Assembly: GCA_003448835.1 (NCBI GenBank)
Contig: DLXM01000382.1
Location: 1-9,120 of the forward strand
Reading direction: 5' to 3'
DNA: 9,120 nucleotides
From: Bacteroidota bacterium
Lineage (GTDB): Bacteria; Bacteroidota; Rhodothermia; Balneolales; HLUCCA01
Numbering within the stretch: position 1 is the first letter of the stretch; each line of letters opens with the position of its first letter. The notes beneath the pieces are model-generated. The model had not been told where the DNA came from. It searched no databases and saw only the letters and a list, made by a program, of their open reading frames with translations. This document shows, one piece after another, positions 1 to 6,125 of this stretch. The position numbers were made by a program, and so were the translations under genes.

Positions 1-648
1 TGGGATACATCCCATATTTCCGGCTACAGGTTCCAATATAACAGCAGCAAGTTCCGAACCGATTTCGTCAAATATTTTACGCACTTGTTCCAGGTCGTTA
101 TAACGAGCCAGGATCGTATCAGCTGCCGTGCCCGGAGTAACACCCGGACTACTTGGGGTTCCAAGTGTTAGGGCTCCACTACCGGCTTTAATTAGAAAAC
201 TATCACCATGACCGTGATAATTCCCTTCAAATTTCAGAATTTTGTTACGTCCGGTGTAGCCTCTTGCAACGCGGATTGCACTCATACACGCTTCAGTACC
301 CGAATTAACCATTCGGATTCGCTCAATTGAGGGAACCATATCAATAATTAATTCCGCTAATTCGACTTCACGGCGTGTTGGGGCACCGAAAGATGTGGAA
401 TTCATTGCGGCTTTTTGGACAGCTTCAATAACGGGTGGATATGCATGTCCCAATAACATGGGTCCCCATGAACCTATGTAATCGATGTATGAATTGTCAT
501 CTTCATCAATTAGATATGCTCCGGATGCTTTTTTAAAAAAAATGGGTGATCCACCTACGGCTTTGAATGCTCTTACGGGCGAATTAACTCCACCTGGAAT
601 GAGTTCAATAGCTTGCTTAAAAAGTTCTATACTTGTTTTGATATTCAT
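1..648 (-). CDS. hemL: Glutamate-1-semialdehyde 2,1-aminomutase, N-terminal half (runs off window edge)
   Basis: This enzyme is a cytoplasmic PLP-dependent aminomutase that converts glutamate-1-semialdehyde to 5-aminolevulinate in the C5 pathway of haem synthesis. The frame is open from an ATG at 646-648 to base 1, giving 216 residues, about half the usual 425-430. Family hallmarks are visible: an N-terminal [12 protein letters not shown] stretch (17-28), the phosphate-binding NSGTEA (115-120), the EGNYHGH motif (141-147) and EPVAGNMG (206-213). The PLP-binding lysine lies beyond the window edge, so catalytic completeness cannot be judged. NSPVRAF and the YHGH block favour HemL over other class-III aminotransferases. 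No Shine-Dalgarno is evident upstream of the ATG. The gene lies 81 nt downstream of the receiver gene on the same strand with no terminator between, so co-transcription is possible. Confidence 0.95.
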   Translation of the reverse strand, partial: MNIKTSIELFKQAIELIPGGVNSPVRAFKAVGGSPIFFKKASGAYLIDEDDNSYIDYIGSWGPMLLGHAYPPVIEAVQKAAMNSTSFGAPTRREVELAELIIDMVPSIERIRMVNSGTEACMSAIRVARGYTGRNKILKFEGNYHGHGDSFLIKAGSGALTLGTPSSPGVTPGTAADTILARYNDLEQVRKIFDEIGSELAAVILEPVAGNMGCIP

Positions 649-729
649 AATGGGCTAAAATACGGAAAATCAAGACCCGATAAAGCGATGATATCTAAAA
701 ACTCAGAAAAGATTGAGGGGAGATGAAAA

Positions 730-1104
730 TCAGTTAACTGGTTTCATCAGGACACGTTCGATGTCGAACATCATTTCATCGAAATCAATTGGTTTCACAT
801 ACACTCCGTCAACACCTAGTTGGATAAGCTGTCTGGTGCGATCTTGTATGCAATAACATCCGATGATATAAAGAAGAGGTTTAATGGACCGTTCACGACG
901 GCGTTTGGCGAGTTCGTAGTTGAAAGAGCAGAAATTATCTGTATCGACAATGATCATATCGTAGTTCTCAAAACTTGTGTTACTGATCAGGACATCTACA
1001 TTTTGGATTACTTTTACTTCTTTTCCGATTGACCTGAGTAGCTCTGCCATTGTATCCGCTATGTCCCGGTTGGGTTCGATCAGTAAGATGCGTTGCGGTT
1101 TCAT
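730..1104 (-). CDS. Stand-alone receiver-domain protein with atypical phosphorylation pocket
   Basis: A 124-residue protein that is a single CheY-like receiver fold with no output domain. It shows a beta1 strand RILLIEP (5-11), the IIVDTD strand carrying the putative phosphoacceptor Asp54, and YVKPIDFDEM (102-111) with the conserved Lys104-Pro105. The spacing Asp54 to Lys104 equals that in the NtrC-type regulator of this window (Asp53 to Lys103), which supports the alignment. Two usual active-site features are altered: the acidic pair is Glu10-Pro11 instead of Asp-Asp, and the Thr/Ser switch position is Gly82. It may therefore bind Mg2+ poorly and act by protein contact, or be phosphorylated inefficiently. 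No kinase gene is adjacent. No clear Shine-Dalgarno precedes the ATG. The gene begins just after the porin terminator, so it probably has its own promoter, and it may be co-transcribed with hemL. Confidence 0.8.
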   Translation of the reverse strand: MKPQRILLIEPNRDIADTMAELLRSIGKEVKVIQNVDVLISNTSFENYDMIIVDTDNFCSFNYELAKRRRERSIKPLLYIIGCYCIQDRTRQLIQLGVDGVYVKPIDFDEMMFDIERVLMKPVN

Positions 1105-1216
1105 GGATTTGGAGTGTTTTGTTGTTCTTAGTCGGATTTGAATTAGAACTTTACGTTGAGAGATTGCCGAGAATTGTGAGGTAATTTGTTTTTTTGATCT
1201 TTCTTTAAAGTGGTTT

Positions 1217-1250
1217 AAAAAAAAGCTCCGGTGTTCAGACCGGAGCTTTT
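1217..1250 (-). terminator. Rho-independent terminator of the porin gene
   Basis: A perfect 12-bp stem (1221-1232 with 1239-1250, arm AAAAGCTCCGGT) encloses a 6-nt loop. Read on the minus strand it is followed by a run of eight T (complement of 1217-1224, partly shared with the stem). It begins about 30 nt after the porin stop codon, so it should terminate that transcript and separate it from the receiver gene. Confidence 0.93.
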
Positions 1251-1279
1251 GAGGTGTATATTTAAAGTGGGTCCGGTTA

Positions 1280-2551
1280 TCAGAAGCTTATCACAGCTTC
1301 CAGCATGAATCCGCTGAACTCGCCGCCGTTGAAGACGCTTGAGCTTGAGAAACCGTCGTAAGTTTGGGTCACGTATTCCACTTTGGTCAATATGTTGTTG
1401 GTCATGAACCAGCCACCGCCGATGTTCATTCTGGAAATTTCTACTTCTTCACCGGCTGCTGTGTCACCAGACACGAGGTTGTAACGGCCACCGACGTAGA
1501 AGTTTTCGGTTGAACCAAATCGATAGAGTAATTCACCGGCATATTGGTTGAATGTTCTGGTATCTGACTCAGCAGCCATTTTACCAGATGAAGTTTCGAT
1601 TACACCGAAGAACTCAAGTCCATTGAATTTCACGAATGGGTTGATCATGATCGAGGTGATTTCGTTATTGAAACTTGGGTTGAAACGTGGGTTACGGAAC
1701 TCTGAAGCAGAGTTGTTCAGAATGTTGTAGTAACGAGCACCGGCACGGTCACCTGCATAGAGGTAGTTGTTCCCTGATTCTGAAGTAGTATAGACAGAAC
1801 CGGTTACACGGACACGCAGATCTTCGTTCATTTGTTTGTCATAGCCAACTTTTGCAACAAAAACTGGTTTGTAAACTGGTGCACCTGGAGCGGGTTTAAT
1901 CGTACTTTGGTTCAATTTACCATTAGTAACACCGACCATTGCAAGGAATCCATTAGATTGGTAGTACACTTCACCACCAACTTCAGTAGTAAATGAATCC
2001 ATGATGTAGTTACCTACGAATGGGTTAAAAAATGCTTGAGCATTATCACTTCTACGGAAGTGTGCATCACCGTAGTTAATTTGCATGTGACCAAATTTTA
2101 AAGTCACTTTATCCATCAAATCACTCATGAATCCTTCTTCGATAAAATCAAGACGATCTACTTGGAGGTATCCACCTTTAACGTATGGTTCTGGATGGTG
2201 TCGTGAAGACAAATAAGTACGTAAGTGCATTCTGACACCTGAATACAATTGAGCATCGATATCAAGGTTTGATGTAGCAAGGTTAAAGTTTGGTGTAATT
2301 TCATTGATTCCACCAATATTGTTTGATTGATCTAGTGCTTGAAATTGTAGTGTATTTGATCCGCCGATTCGGACACGGACACCGTCAAATTTTTCACCTT
2401 CTACTTTAGGTGCTTCAAAAACGTTAATTCCGGTTTTGTCTTGTGAGCGGTAATAAGACATATCACGAAGTAACTGAGCGTTCATCGTTGAGCTTAGACC
2501 CACGATAAAGGCCAGCGCAAGTAAGGTTGTGGTTAGTATGGACCGTTTCAT
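1280..2551 (-). CDS. Outer-membrane beta-barrel, porin-like protein
   Basis: A 423-residue exported protein. Residues 1-25 form a Sec signal peptide (Lys-Arg n-region, hydrophobic core, MNA before the probable cleavage at Ala25/Gln26). The rest alternates polar and hydrophobic/aromatic residues in short strands separated by Gly/Asn/Asp-rich turns, as in outer-membrane barrels. It ends in VISF with C-terminal Phe423, the usual BAM recognition signal. Stretches such as VTLKFGHMQINYGDAHFRRSD (148-168) and FFNPFVGNYIMD (174-185) resemble porin-type proteins of Bacteroidota, but I cannot name the substrate. A good Shine-Dalgarno (GAGG, complement of 2560-2563) sits 8 nt before the ATG. It is monocistronic: a sigma-54 promoter lies upstream and a strong terminator follows. 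Alternatives are a phosphate- or carboxylate-selective porin or a structural barrel. The barrel call is firm; the transport role is inferred. Confidence 0.82.
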   Translation of the reverse strand: MKRSILTTTLLALAFIVGLSSTMNAQLLRDMSYYRSQDKTGINVFEAPKVEGEKFDGVRVRIGGSNTLQFQALDQSNNIGGINEITPNFNLATSNLDIDAQLYSGVRMHLRTYLSSRHHPEPYVKGGYLQVDRLDFIEEGFMSDLMDKVTLKFGHMQINYGDAHFRRSDNAQAFFNPFVGNYIMDSFTTEVGGEVYYQSNGFLAMVGVTNGKLNQSTIKPAPGAPVYKPVFVAKVGYDKQMNEDLRVRVTGSVYTTSESGNNYLYAGDRAGARYYNILNNSASEFRNPRFNPSFNNEITSIMINPFVKFNGLEFFGVIETSSGKMAAESDTRTFNQYAGELLYRFGSTENFYVGGRYNLVSGDTAAGEEVEISRMNIGGGWFMTNNILTKVEYVTQTYDGFSSSSVFNGGEFSGFMLEAVISF

Positions 2552-2624
2552 TGTTAATTCCTCAATTTATTGTTGGTTGTTGATACCCATCCAAATGGAT
2601 TTCGTATGCGTTCGGTAAGTACCT

Positions 2625-2641
2625 TGCAACAAGTGTGCCAA
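2625..2641 (-). promoter_or_regulatory. Sigma-54 (RpoN) promoter of the porin gene
   Basis: On the minus strand the sequence reads TTGGCAC-ACTTG-TTGCA, with the invariant GG (2639-2638) and GC (2627-2626) exactly 10 nt apart. This matches the -24/-12 consensus TTGGCACN5TTGCW. The predicted start of transcription is about 2614, giving a leader of roughly 62 nt that contains the GAGG ribosome site. A short inverted repeat (ATCCA-AA-TGGAT, 2589-2600) lies in the leader, of unknown meaning. Confidence 0.9.
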
Positions 2642-2722
2642 TCTTTATATTCCGGACAAATTTATCCGATTATCTTTAAAAACAAGCTCATTTCGCAATT
2701 AAAGGCATTTTTATCTTTAATA

Positions 2723-2739
2723 TTTTTTTTAAAAAAAAA
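2723..2739. other. T8A9 tract between porin promoter and upstream palindromes
   Basis: Eight T followed directly by nine A, inside an AT-rich stretch. It lies about 80-100 bp upstream of the porin -24 box and 25 bp from the nearest palindrome. Such tracts have unusual groove geometry and could shape the DNA loop that sigma-54 activation needs. There is no stable GC stem, so it is not a convincing terminator. Confidence 0.4.
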
Positions 2740-2764
2740 TGGTAACTGAATTCTCTTTTATTTA

Positions 2765-2835
2765 AGACTTGCAAGTCTGCAATACGCGCCTGAAAAAAAG
2801 CATTGCAATATTGCAAGACTTTAAAGTCTGAAATA
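2765..2835. promoter_or_regulatory. Paired AGACTT-N2-AAGTCT palindromes, candidate activator-binding sites
   Basis: Two perfect 14-bp palindromes, AGACTTGCAAGTCT (2765-2778) and AGACTTTAAAGTCT (2816-2829), share both arms and differ only in the central two bases. Each continues as GCAATA or GAAATA, so 2765-2784 and 2816-2835 form a direct repeat with 17 of 20 bases identical. Their centres are 51 bp apart, about five helical turns, placing both on one DNA face. They sit near -158 and -209 from the predicted porin transcription start, typical of enhancer sites for sigma-54 activators. The bound protein is not identified by sequence alone. Confidence 0.7.
2803..2816. promoter_or_regulatory. TTGCAATATTGCAA palindrome abutting the second AGACTT site
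   Basis: A perfect 14-bp palindrome, itself made of two TTGCAA words, overlapping by one base the palindrome at 2816-2829. TTGCAA also occurs in the first AGACTT site (2769-2774). It could be a separate operator, or part of a compound site with the neighbouring repeat. Its function is unknown. Confidence 0.5.
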
Positions 2836-2965
2836 GATCCCCACAATATTTGTCGGGTAAAAGCACGATTTAATGCCATCAAGAATTGTCCTATTGTAAT
2901 TGCGACTGGATTCCTCGTACCAACTGAATTTCAACTCCCCAATTAAATTTATTTTCATGCGTTAT

Positions 2966-2998
2966 ACCATGTATATGGTGACATTAACCCATGCATGG
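2966..2998. promoter_or_regulatory. Pair of CCATG/CATGG-type palindromes, candidate enhancer of the YceI operon
   Basis: ACCATGTATATGGT (2966-2979, 12 of 14 positions symmetric) and the perfect CCATGCATGG (2989-2998) are centred 21 bp apart, two helical turns. They lie near -148 and -127 from the predicted start of the YceI transcript, a classical position for a sigma-54 activator enhancer. The motif differs from the AGACTT sites, so either two regulators act here or one of the two sets is not the enhancer. Confidence 0.5.
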
Positions 2999-3093
2999 CT
3001 AGTATAAATGTAGTACTCAATTCAATAAGAAAACTTTCAATTTAATTAGGCAATTGTATATTGTAATTATATTTCGGACAATATTAGCTTAAT

Positions 3094-3110
3094 TTGGCAC
3101 GATACTTGCA
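3094..3110 (+). promoter_or_regulatory. Sigma-54 (RpoN) promoter of the YceI operon
   Basis: TTGGCAC-GATAC-TTGCA, with GG (3096-3097) and GC (3108-3109) exactly 10 nt apart, is a full match to the -24/-12 consensus. Transcription should start near 3121, leaving a leader of about 34 nt before the ATG at 3155. The element overlaps a possible ATG at 3110, which therefore cannot be the start codon of this transcript. Confidence 0.93.
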
Positions 3111-3154
3111 TGTTACTCTGTGAAACCATCAACCAACAAAAAAGGAATCAAAAA

Positions 3155-3721
3155 ATGTTACGATCAATATTATTTAGCTTTTTATTTTTAGCTGCCGGCA
3201 TTGTGAATGCCCAGGAACTCACATTCAATTCAAACACTAAGTTTTTTGTCGATGGAACATCTACAGTTCACGACTGGACCATCGAATCAAATACTATTAC
3301 TGGAAAATTAACTGCCGACGAGACTTCCAAACAAATAACTGCAGTGTCCCTAAACCTGAACGTTGAAACCCTCGAAAGTGGTAAAGGCGGAATGGACAAA
3401 AAAGTCTACGAAGCTTTTGATTCTAAAAAGAATCCAACTATTTCATTTCAATCCAACTCTGTGACATTAGCGGCTGACGGTAAGTCCGGTGTTGCTAAAG
3501 GTAATTTATCCATGGCTGGAAGTTCAAAAGCAGTCGAAGTACCATTTACTGTAAGTGATGCTTCAGGCAACTGGGTCTTCACAGGTGAAGTTACGATGCT
3601 TATGACAACTTTTGATATGAAACCTCCAACAGCTGTTTTCGGCACGATCAAAGCCGGTGACGAAGTTAAAGTTCGATTTGAAGTAGTTACAGCTAAACCT
3701 GCTTTCGCAAAAGCTCAATAA
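3155..3721 (+). CDS. YceI-family exported lipid-binding-type protein (first of tandem pair)
   Basis: A 188-residue periplasmic protein. A 19-residue signal peptide (MLRSILFSFLF..., VNA before Gln20) precedes one YceI domain (about 22-178). YceI domains form a lipocalin-like beta-barrel that binds polyisoprenoids or similar lipids; the ligand here is unknown. Family motifs include STVHDW (36-41), KNPTISF (92-98), GNLSMAG (116-122) and the C-terminal KPPTAVFGTIKAGDEVKVRF (156-175). The mature part has no cysteine. The ATG at 3155 is chosen because AAGGA (3142-3146) lies 8 nt upstream, the signal peptide then has normal length, and an in-frame ATG at 3110 falls inside the sigma-54 -12 element. 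The next gene follows 38 nt after the stop and encodes a paralogue, so the two probably share this sigma-54 promoter. Confidence 0.92.
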   Translation: MLRSILFSFLFLAAGIVNAQELTFNSNTKFFVDGTSTVHDWTIESNTITGKLTADETSKQITAVSLNLNVETLESGKGGMDKKVYEAFDSKKNPTISFQSNSVTLAADGKSGVAKGNLSMAGSSKAVEVPFTVSDASGNWVFTGEVTMLMTTFDMKPPTAVFGTIKAGDEVKVRFEVVTAKPAFAKAQ

Positions 3722-3734
3722 TTGCGTATCATTG

Positions 3735-3769
3735 TGCCAGGTGTTGGAGCTAAATCCCAATGCCTGGTA
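3735..3769 (+). other. Intergenic mRNA hairpin covering the candidate start of the second YceI gene
   Basis: CCAGGTGTTGG (3737-3747) pairs along its whole length with CCAATGCCTGG (3757-3767), allowing two adjacent G-U wobbles, around a 9-nt loop. The stem extends by a further G-U and U-A pair to 3735-3769. It contains the GGAG that could serve as ribosome site (3746-3749) and the ATG at 3760. No T run follows, so it is not a typical intrinsic terminator. It may dampen translation or protect the upstream message. Confidence 0.6.
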
Positions 3770-4521
3770 TTAAAATGAATCGAAATACAACCGAATATTC
3801 CAACCGGGTCACACGGATTTCACCTAAAATGACAACCAATTTAAGAATCAGTTTGTGGTTGGTGATGATGCTCGGGCTTCTCTTTGCAGAGGTCCGGGCT
3901 CAATCACTTTTAAAGGTAGTCCCACCGGAATATATACCAATTCCCGCCCAAAGAAATATCCCGGATGAGCTACCGATTGTAGTAGATCCCGCTTCACGGG
4001 TTTGGCTTACCGGATCTGCAAACATCGTTGATTTTCAATGTGTCGCAGGTATTATTGAAAGCTCGGGATTTATCTCAGGAATTGACACTACTCGTTCTCA
4101 TTCCGGTCCACATGGTAAAGTAACACTCGAAGTCAAAATCCCGATTTCTAAACTAAATTGTGGAAAACCGGGTATAAACCGGGATATGAAAAAGACGTTA
4201 AATTCAGAGGAGTATCCATATATAATTTATCGATTAGGTGAAAATAAACCGAATCGAGATCCACAACAGGCAACCGCCAACAGTTTTAAAATTGAAACGG
4301 ATGGTGAGCTAATTATATCTGGATTCAAAAGAACCGAAACCATCAAAGTAGACGGGCAGTTTATCGGAGCCTGGCAGTTCCGAGTAAAAGGACAACACCC
4401 AGTCCTTATGTCCGATTATGAATTAGATCCACCAACTCCTCTCATGGGACTCATCAAGGTTAACGATGAATTAATCGTGCATTTTGATGTGATTTTGACG
4501 CTAAAACAACGTATTCAGTAG
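3760..4521 (+). CDS. YceI-like exported protein (second of tandem pair)
   Basis: A 253-residue protein from the first ATG. A hydrophobic signal core at about 31-43 ends in VRA before Gln48, and a divergent YceI domain follows (about 75-246). It is a paralogue of the upstream protein: DPPTPLMGLIKVNDELIVHF (223-242) aligns with KPPTAVFGTIKAGDEVKVRF there, and the LTGSANIVDFQC stretch (83-94) matches its VDGTSTVHDW region. Unlike the upstream copy it has two cysteines, Cys94 and Cys134, which could form a disulfide. It also has a longer linker of about 30 residues after the signal peptide. The start is uncertain: ATG 3760 has GGAG 10 nt upstream but is buried in a hairpin; ATG 3775 and ATG 3829 are in frame, and 3829 would give a normal signal peptide of about 24 residues. 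It is likely co-transcribed with the upstream gene. Confidence 0.85.
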   Translation: MPGIKMNRNTTEYSNRVTRISPKMTTNLRISLWLVMMLGLLFAEVRAQSLLKVVPPEYIPIPAQRNIPDELPIVVDPASRVWLTGSANIVDFQCVAGIIESSGFISGIDTTRSHSGPHGKVTLEVKIPISKLNCGKPGINRDMKKTLNSEEYPYIIYRLGENKPNRDPQQATANSFKIETDGELIISGFKRTETIKVDGQFIGAWQFRVKGQHPVLMSDYELDPPTPLMGLIKVNDELIVHFDVILTLKQRIQ

Positions 4522-4536
4522 GTTTGAGCCTATTTT
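4517..4536 (+). terminator. Weak possible terminator of the YceI operon
   Basis: AGTAGGT (4517-4523) pairs with GCCTATT (4528-4534) around a TTGA loop, using two G-U pairs, and ends in TTTT (4533-4536). The stem overlaps the stop codon and is not strong, so this is tentative. Confidence 0.3.
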
Positions 4537-4561
4537 GAAGCCTCAACAAGCCGGTTTATGC

Positions 4562-4598
4562 CGTTTAGTCCGTTTTTATCGGTTAGTCCGAGTTTTAT
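4562..4598. repeat. Imperfect tandem repeat in the convergent intergenic region
   Basis: CGTTTAGTCCGTTTTTAT (4562-4579) is followed immediately by CGGTTAGTCCGAGTTTTAT (4580-4598), identical apart from a few changes and one inserted base. It lies between the converging YceI and regulator genes. The rest of 4522-4681 holds nothing I can identify, including no convincing terminator for the minus-strand operon. Confidence 0.45.
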
Positions 4599-4681
4599 GA
4601 ATGTTAAATCTTAAAACGATCTTGGCTCTATTTGACATGATCTAACAGATTTAATCGGTGCAAATCACATTTAGGTCTGAT

Positions 4682-6061
4682 CTACTCCTGACCACCATTT
4701 TTAAGCTCTTCAATTCCGAGTTTTTCCATTTTGCGATACAATGTACTTGGATCGATATTCAGCGCACGAGCCGTTTCAGTTCTATTCCCATCAAAATTCT
4801 TGAGCATATGCTGGATATACTGACGTTCAAAAGCAGAAACGACATTATTTAAAGAAGTTTGGTCGGGCAATTCGACCTGTTTTGCCACATCCAGTATCGA
4901 TGAAAAAGGCAAATCTTCAGGCTGGATAAATTCATGATCGGTCAATAGAACAGCCCGCTCTAATACATTTTCAAGTTCCCGAACCTGACCCTTCCACTCG
5001 TGTGCCATCAACATGGCCATGGCTTCTCCACTAATACCTTTAACCGAAGTTCGCAGCTCAGTGTTGTATCGCTCTAAGAAATAACGTGCGAGCAGTGGAA
5101 TGTCTTCCTTACGTTCTTCAAGTCCGGGAGCATTTATTCTGATAATATTTAATCGATAAAACAGGTCATCTCTAAACCGACCCTGCTCAACCTCGACTTC
5201 CAGATTTCGATTCGTCGCCGCAATAATTCGGACATCAACTTGTGATCCTTTTTGTGCCCCTACCGGTTTAACTTCACCTTCTTGTAGTACTCGAAGCAAC
5301 TTTACTTGCATAGAAAGTGGTAATTCACCGATTTCATCCAAAAAGAGAGTTCCGTTATTCGCTAATACAAAATGTCCGTCGTGATCGTTTACAGCACCGG
5401 TAAATGATCCTTTTTTATGTCCAAATAACTCAGATTCAAACAGCGCTTCGGGAATCGATCCACAATTTATCGCCACAAATGGTTTGTTTTTTCGATCACT
5501 TCGTTGATGCACCGCTCTGGCAATCAGCTCTTTCCCCGATCCGGATGGACCCGTCACTAAAACCGTGGAACGTGATGGTCCAACTTTTTCAATGGTTCGA
5601 TAGACCGCTTTCATTGCAGGACTCTCACCAATGATAAAACTGAAATTAAACGAACGGTCGATGACTTCCCGCATGTACTTATTCTCACGAATCAGAGATT
5701 TGCGTTCAATTAAACTATTAACTCGAAGCGCCAGTTCATCAAAATCAAGCGGTTTAAGCATGTAATCTGCAGCGCCACTTCGCAAAGCCTGAACAGCTGT
5801 TTCAACACTTGCAAACGCGGTCATCAAAATTACCAACGTATCGGATGCATACGTATTGATTTGTTTAATCAGTTGGATGCCATCCATGCCCGGCATCCTT
5901 ACATCAGATATCAGAATATCTATATTTCCGTTTTTGACGATTTCAAGAGCTGATTCGCCGTCTGAGGCCGTTTGTGTTTCATATCCTTCAGAGCGTAAAA
6001 ATTCTGCGATACTGTCACGAATCATTGATTCATCATCGGCTATCAGGATACGAGTACTCAT
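4682..6061 (-). CDS. NtrC-family sigma-54-dependent response regulator
   Basis: A 459-residue activator with full three-domain architecture. The receiver (about 4-115) has acidic pocket Asp9-Asp10, phosphoacceptor Asp53, Thr81 and Lys103. The AAA+ domain (about 141-370) has Walker A GPSGSGKE (171-178), sigma-54-contacting loop GSFTGA (218-223), Walker B TLFLDE (238-243) and an arginine-finger region GRFRDDLFYRLN (294-305). A Fis-type helix-turn-helix (about 426-446, NRTETARALNIDPSTLYRKM) binds DNA. When phosphorylated it should oligomerise on an enhancer and use ATP to open sigma-54 promoters. Two motif variants stand out: GSFTGA for GAFTGA, and WKGQVREL (356-363) for WPGNVREL. It lies 64 nt after the kinase gene, its probable partner. 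No clear Shine-Dalgarno precedes the ATG. The two sigma-54 promoters at 2625-2641 and 3094-3110 are plausible targets. Confidence 0.95.
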   Translation of the reverse strand: MSTRILIADDESMIRDSIAEFLRSEGYETQTASDGESALEIVKNGNIDILISDVRMPGMDGIQLIKQINTYASDTLVILMTAFASVETAVQALRSGAADYMLKPLDFDELALRVNSLIERKSLIRENKYMREVIDRSFNFSFIIGESPAMKAVYRTIEKVGPSRSTVLVTGPSGSGKELIARAVHQRSDRKNKPFVAINCGSIPEALFESELFGHKKGSFTGAVNDHDGHFVLANNGTLFLDEIGELPLSMQVKLLRVLQEGEVKPVGAQKGSQVDVRIIAATNRNLEVEVEQGRFRDDLFYRLNIIRINAPGLEERKEDIPLLARYFLERYNTELRTSVKGISGEAMAMLMAHEWKGQVRELENVLERAVLLTDHEFIQPEDLPFSSILDVAKQVELPDQTSLNNVVSAFERQYIQHMLKNFDGNRTETARALNIDPSTLYRKMEKLGIEELKNGGQE

Positions 6062-6125
6062 TGATTAAATAATAGGTTATTAAAGAGTATCAATTTCGCA
6101 ATTATAAACGAATCAATCAAAACTC

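Noticed and set aside
2765..2835. Spaced repeats as a CRISPR or transposon end
   Set aside because: Only two copies, each itself palindromic, with no further spacers, no transposase and no target duplication; the position fits regulatory sites better.
2688..2882. Open frame of 64 codons on the minus strand in the regulatory region
   Set aside because: It spans the T8A9 tract and the palindromes, has a poly-Lys/Phe low-complexity composition, no ribosome site and no recognisable domain.
3110..3154. Upstream in-frame ATG that would add 15 residues to the first YceI protein
   Set aside because: It lies in the -12 element of the sigma-54 promoter, upstream of the predicted transcription start, and would spoil the signal peptide; ATG 3155 has a good ribosome site.
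3735..3769. Intrinsic terminator between the two YceI genes
   Set aside because: The hairpin is good but is followed by TATTAAAATG, with no T run, so full termination is unlikely.
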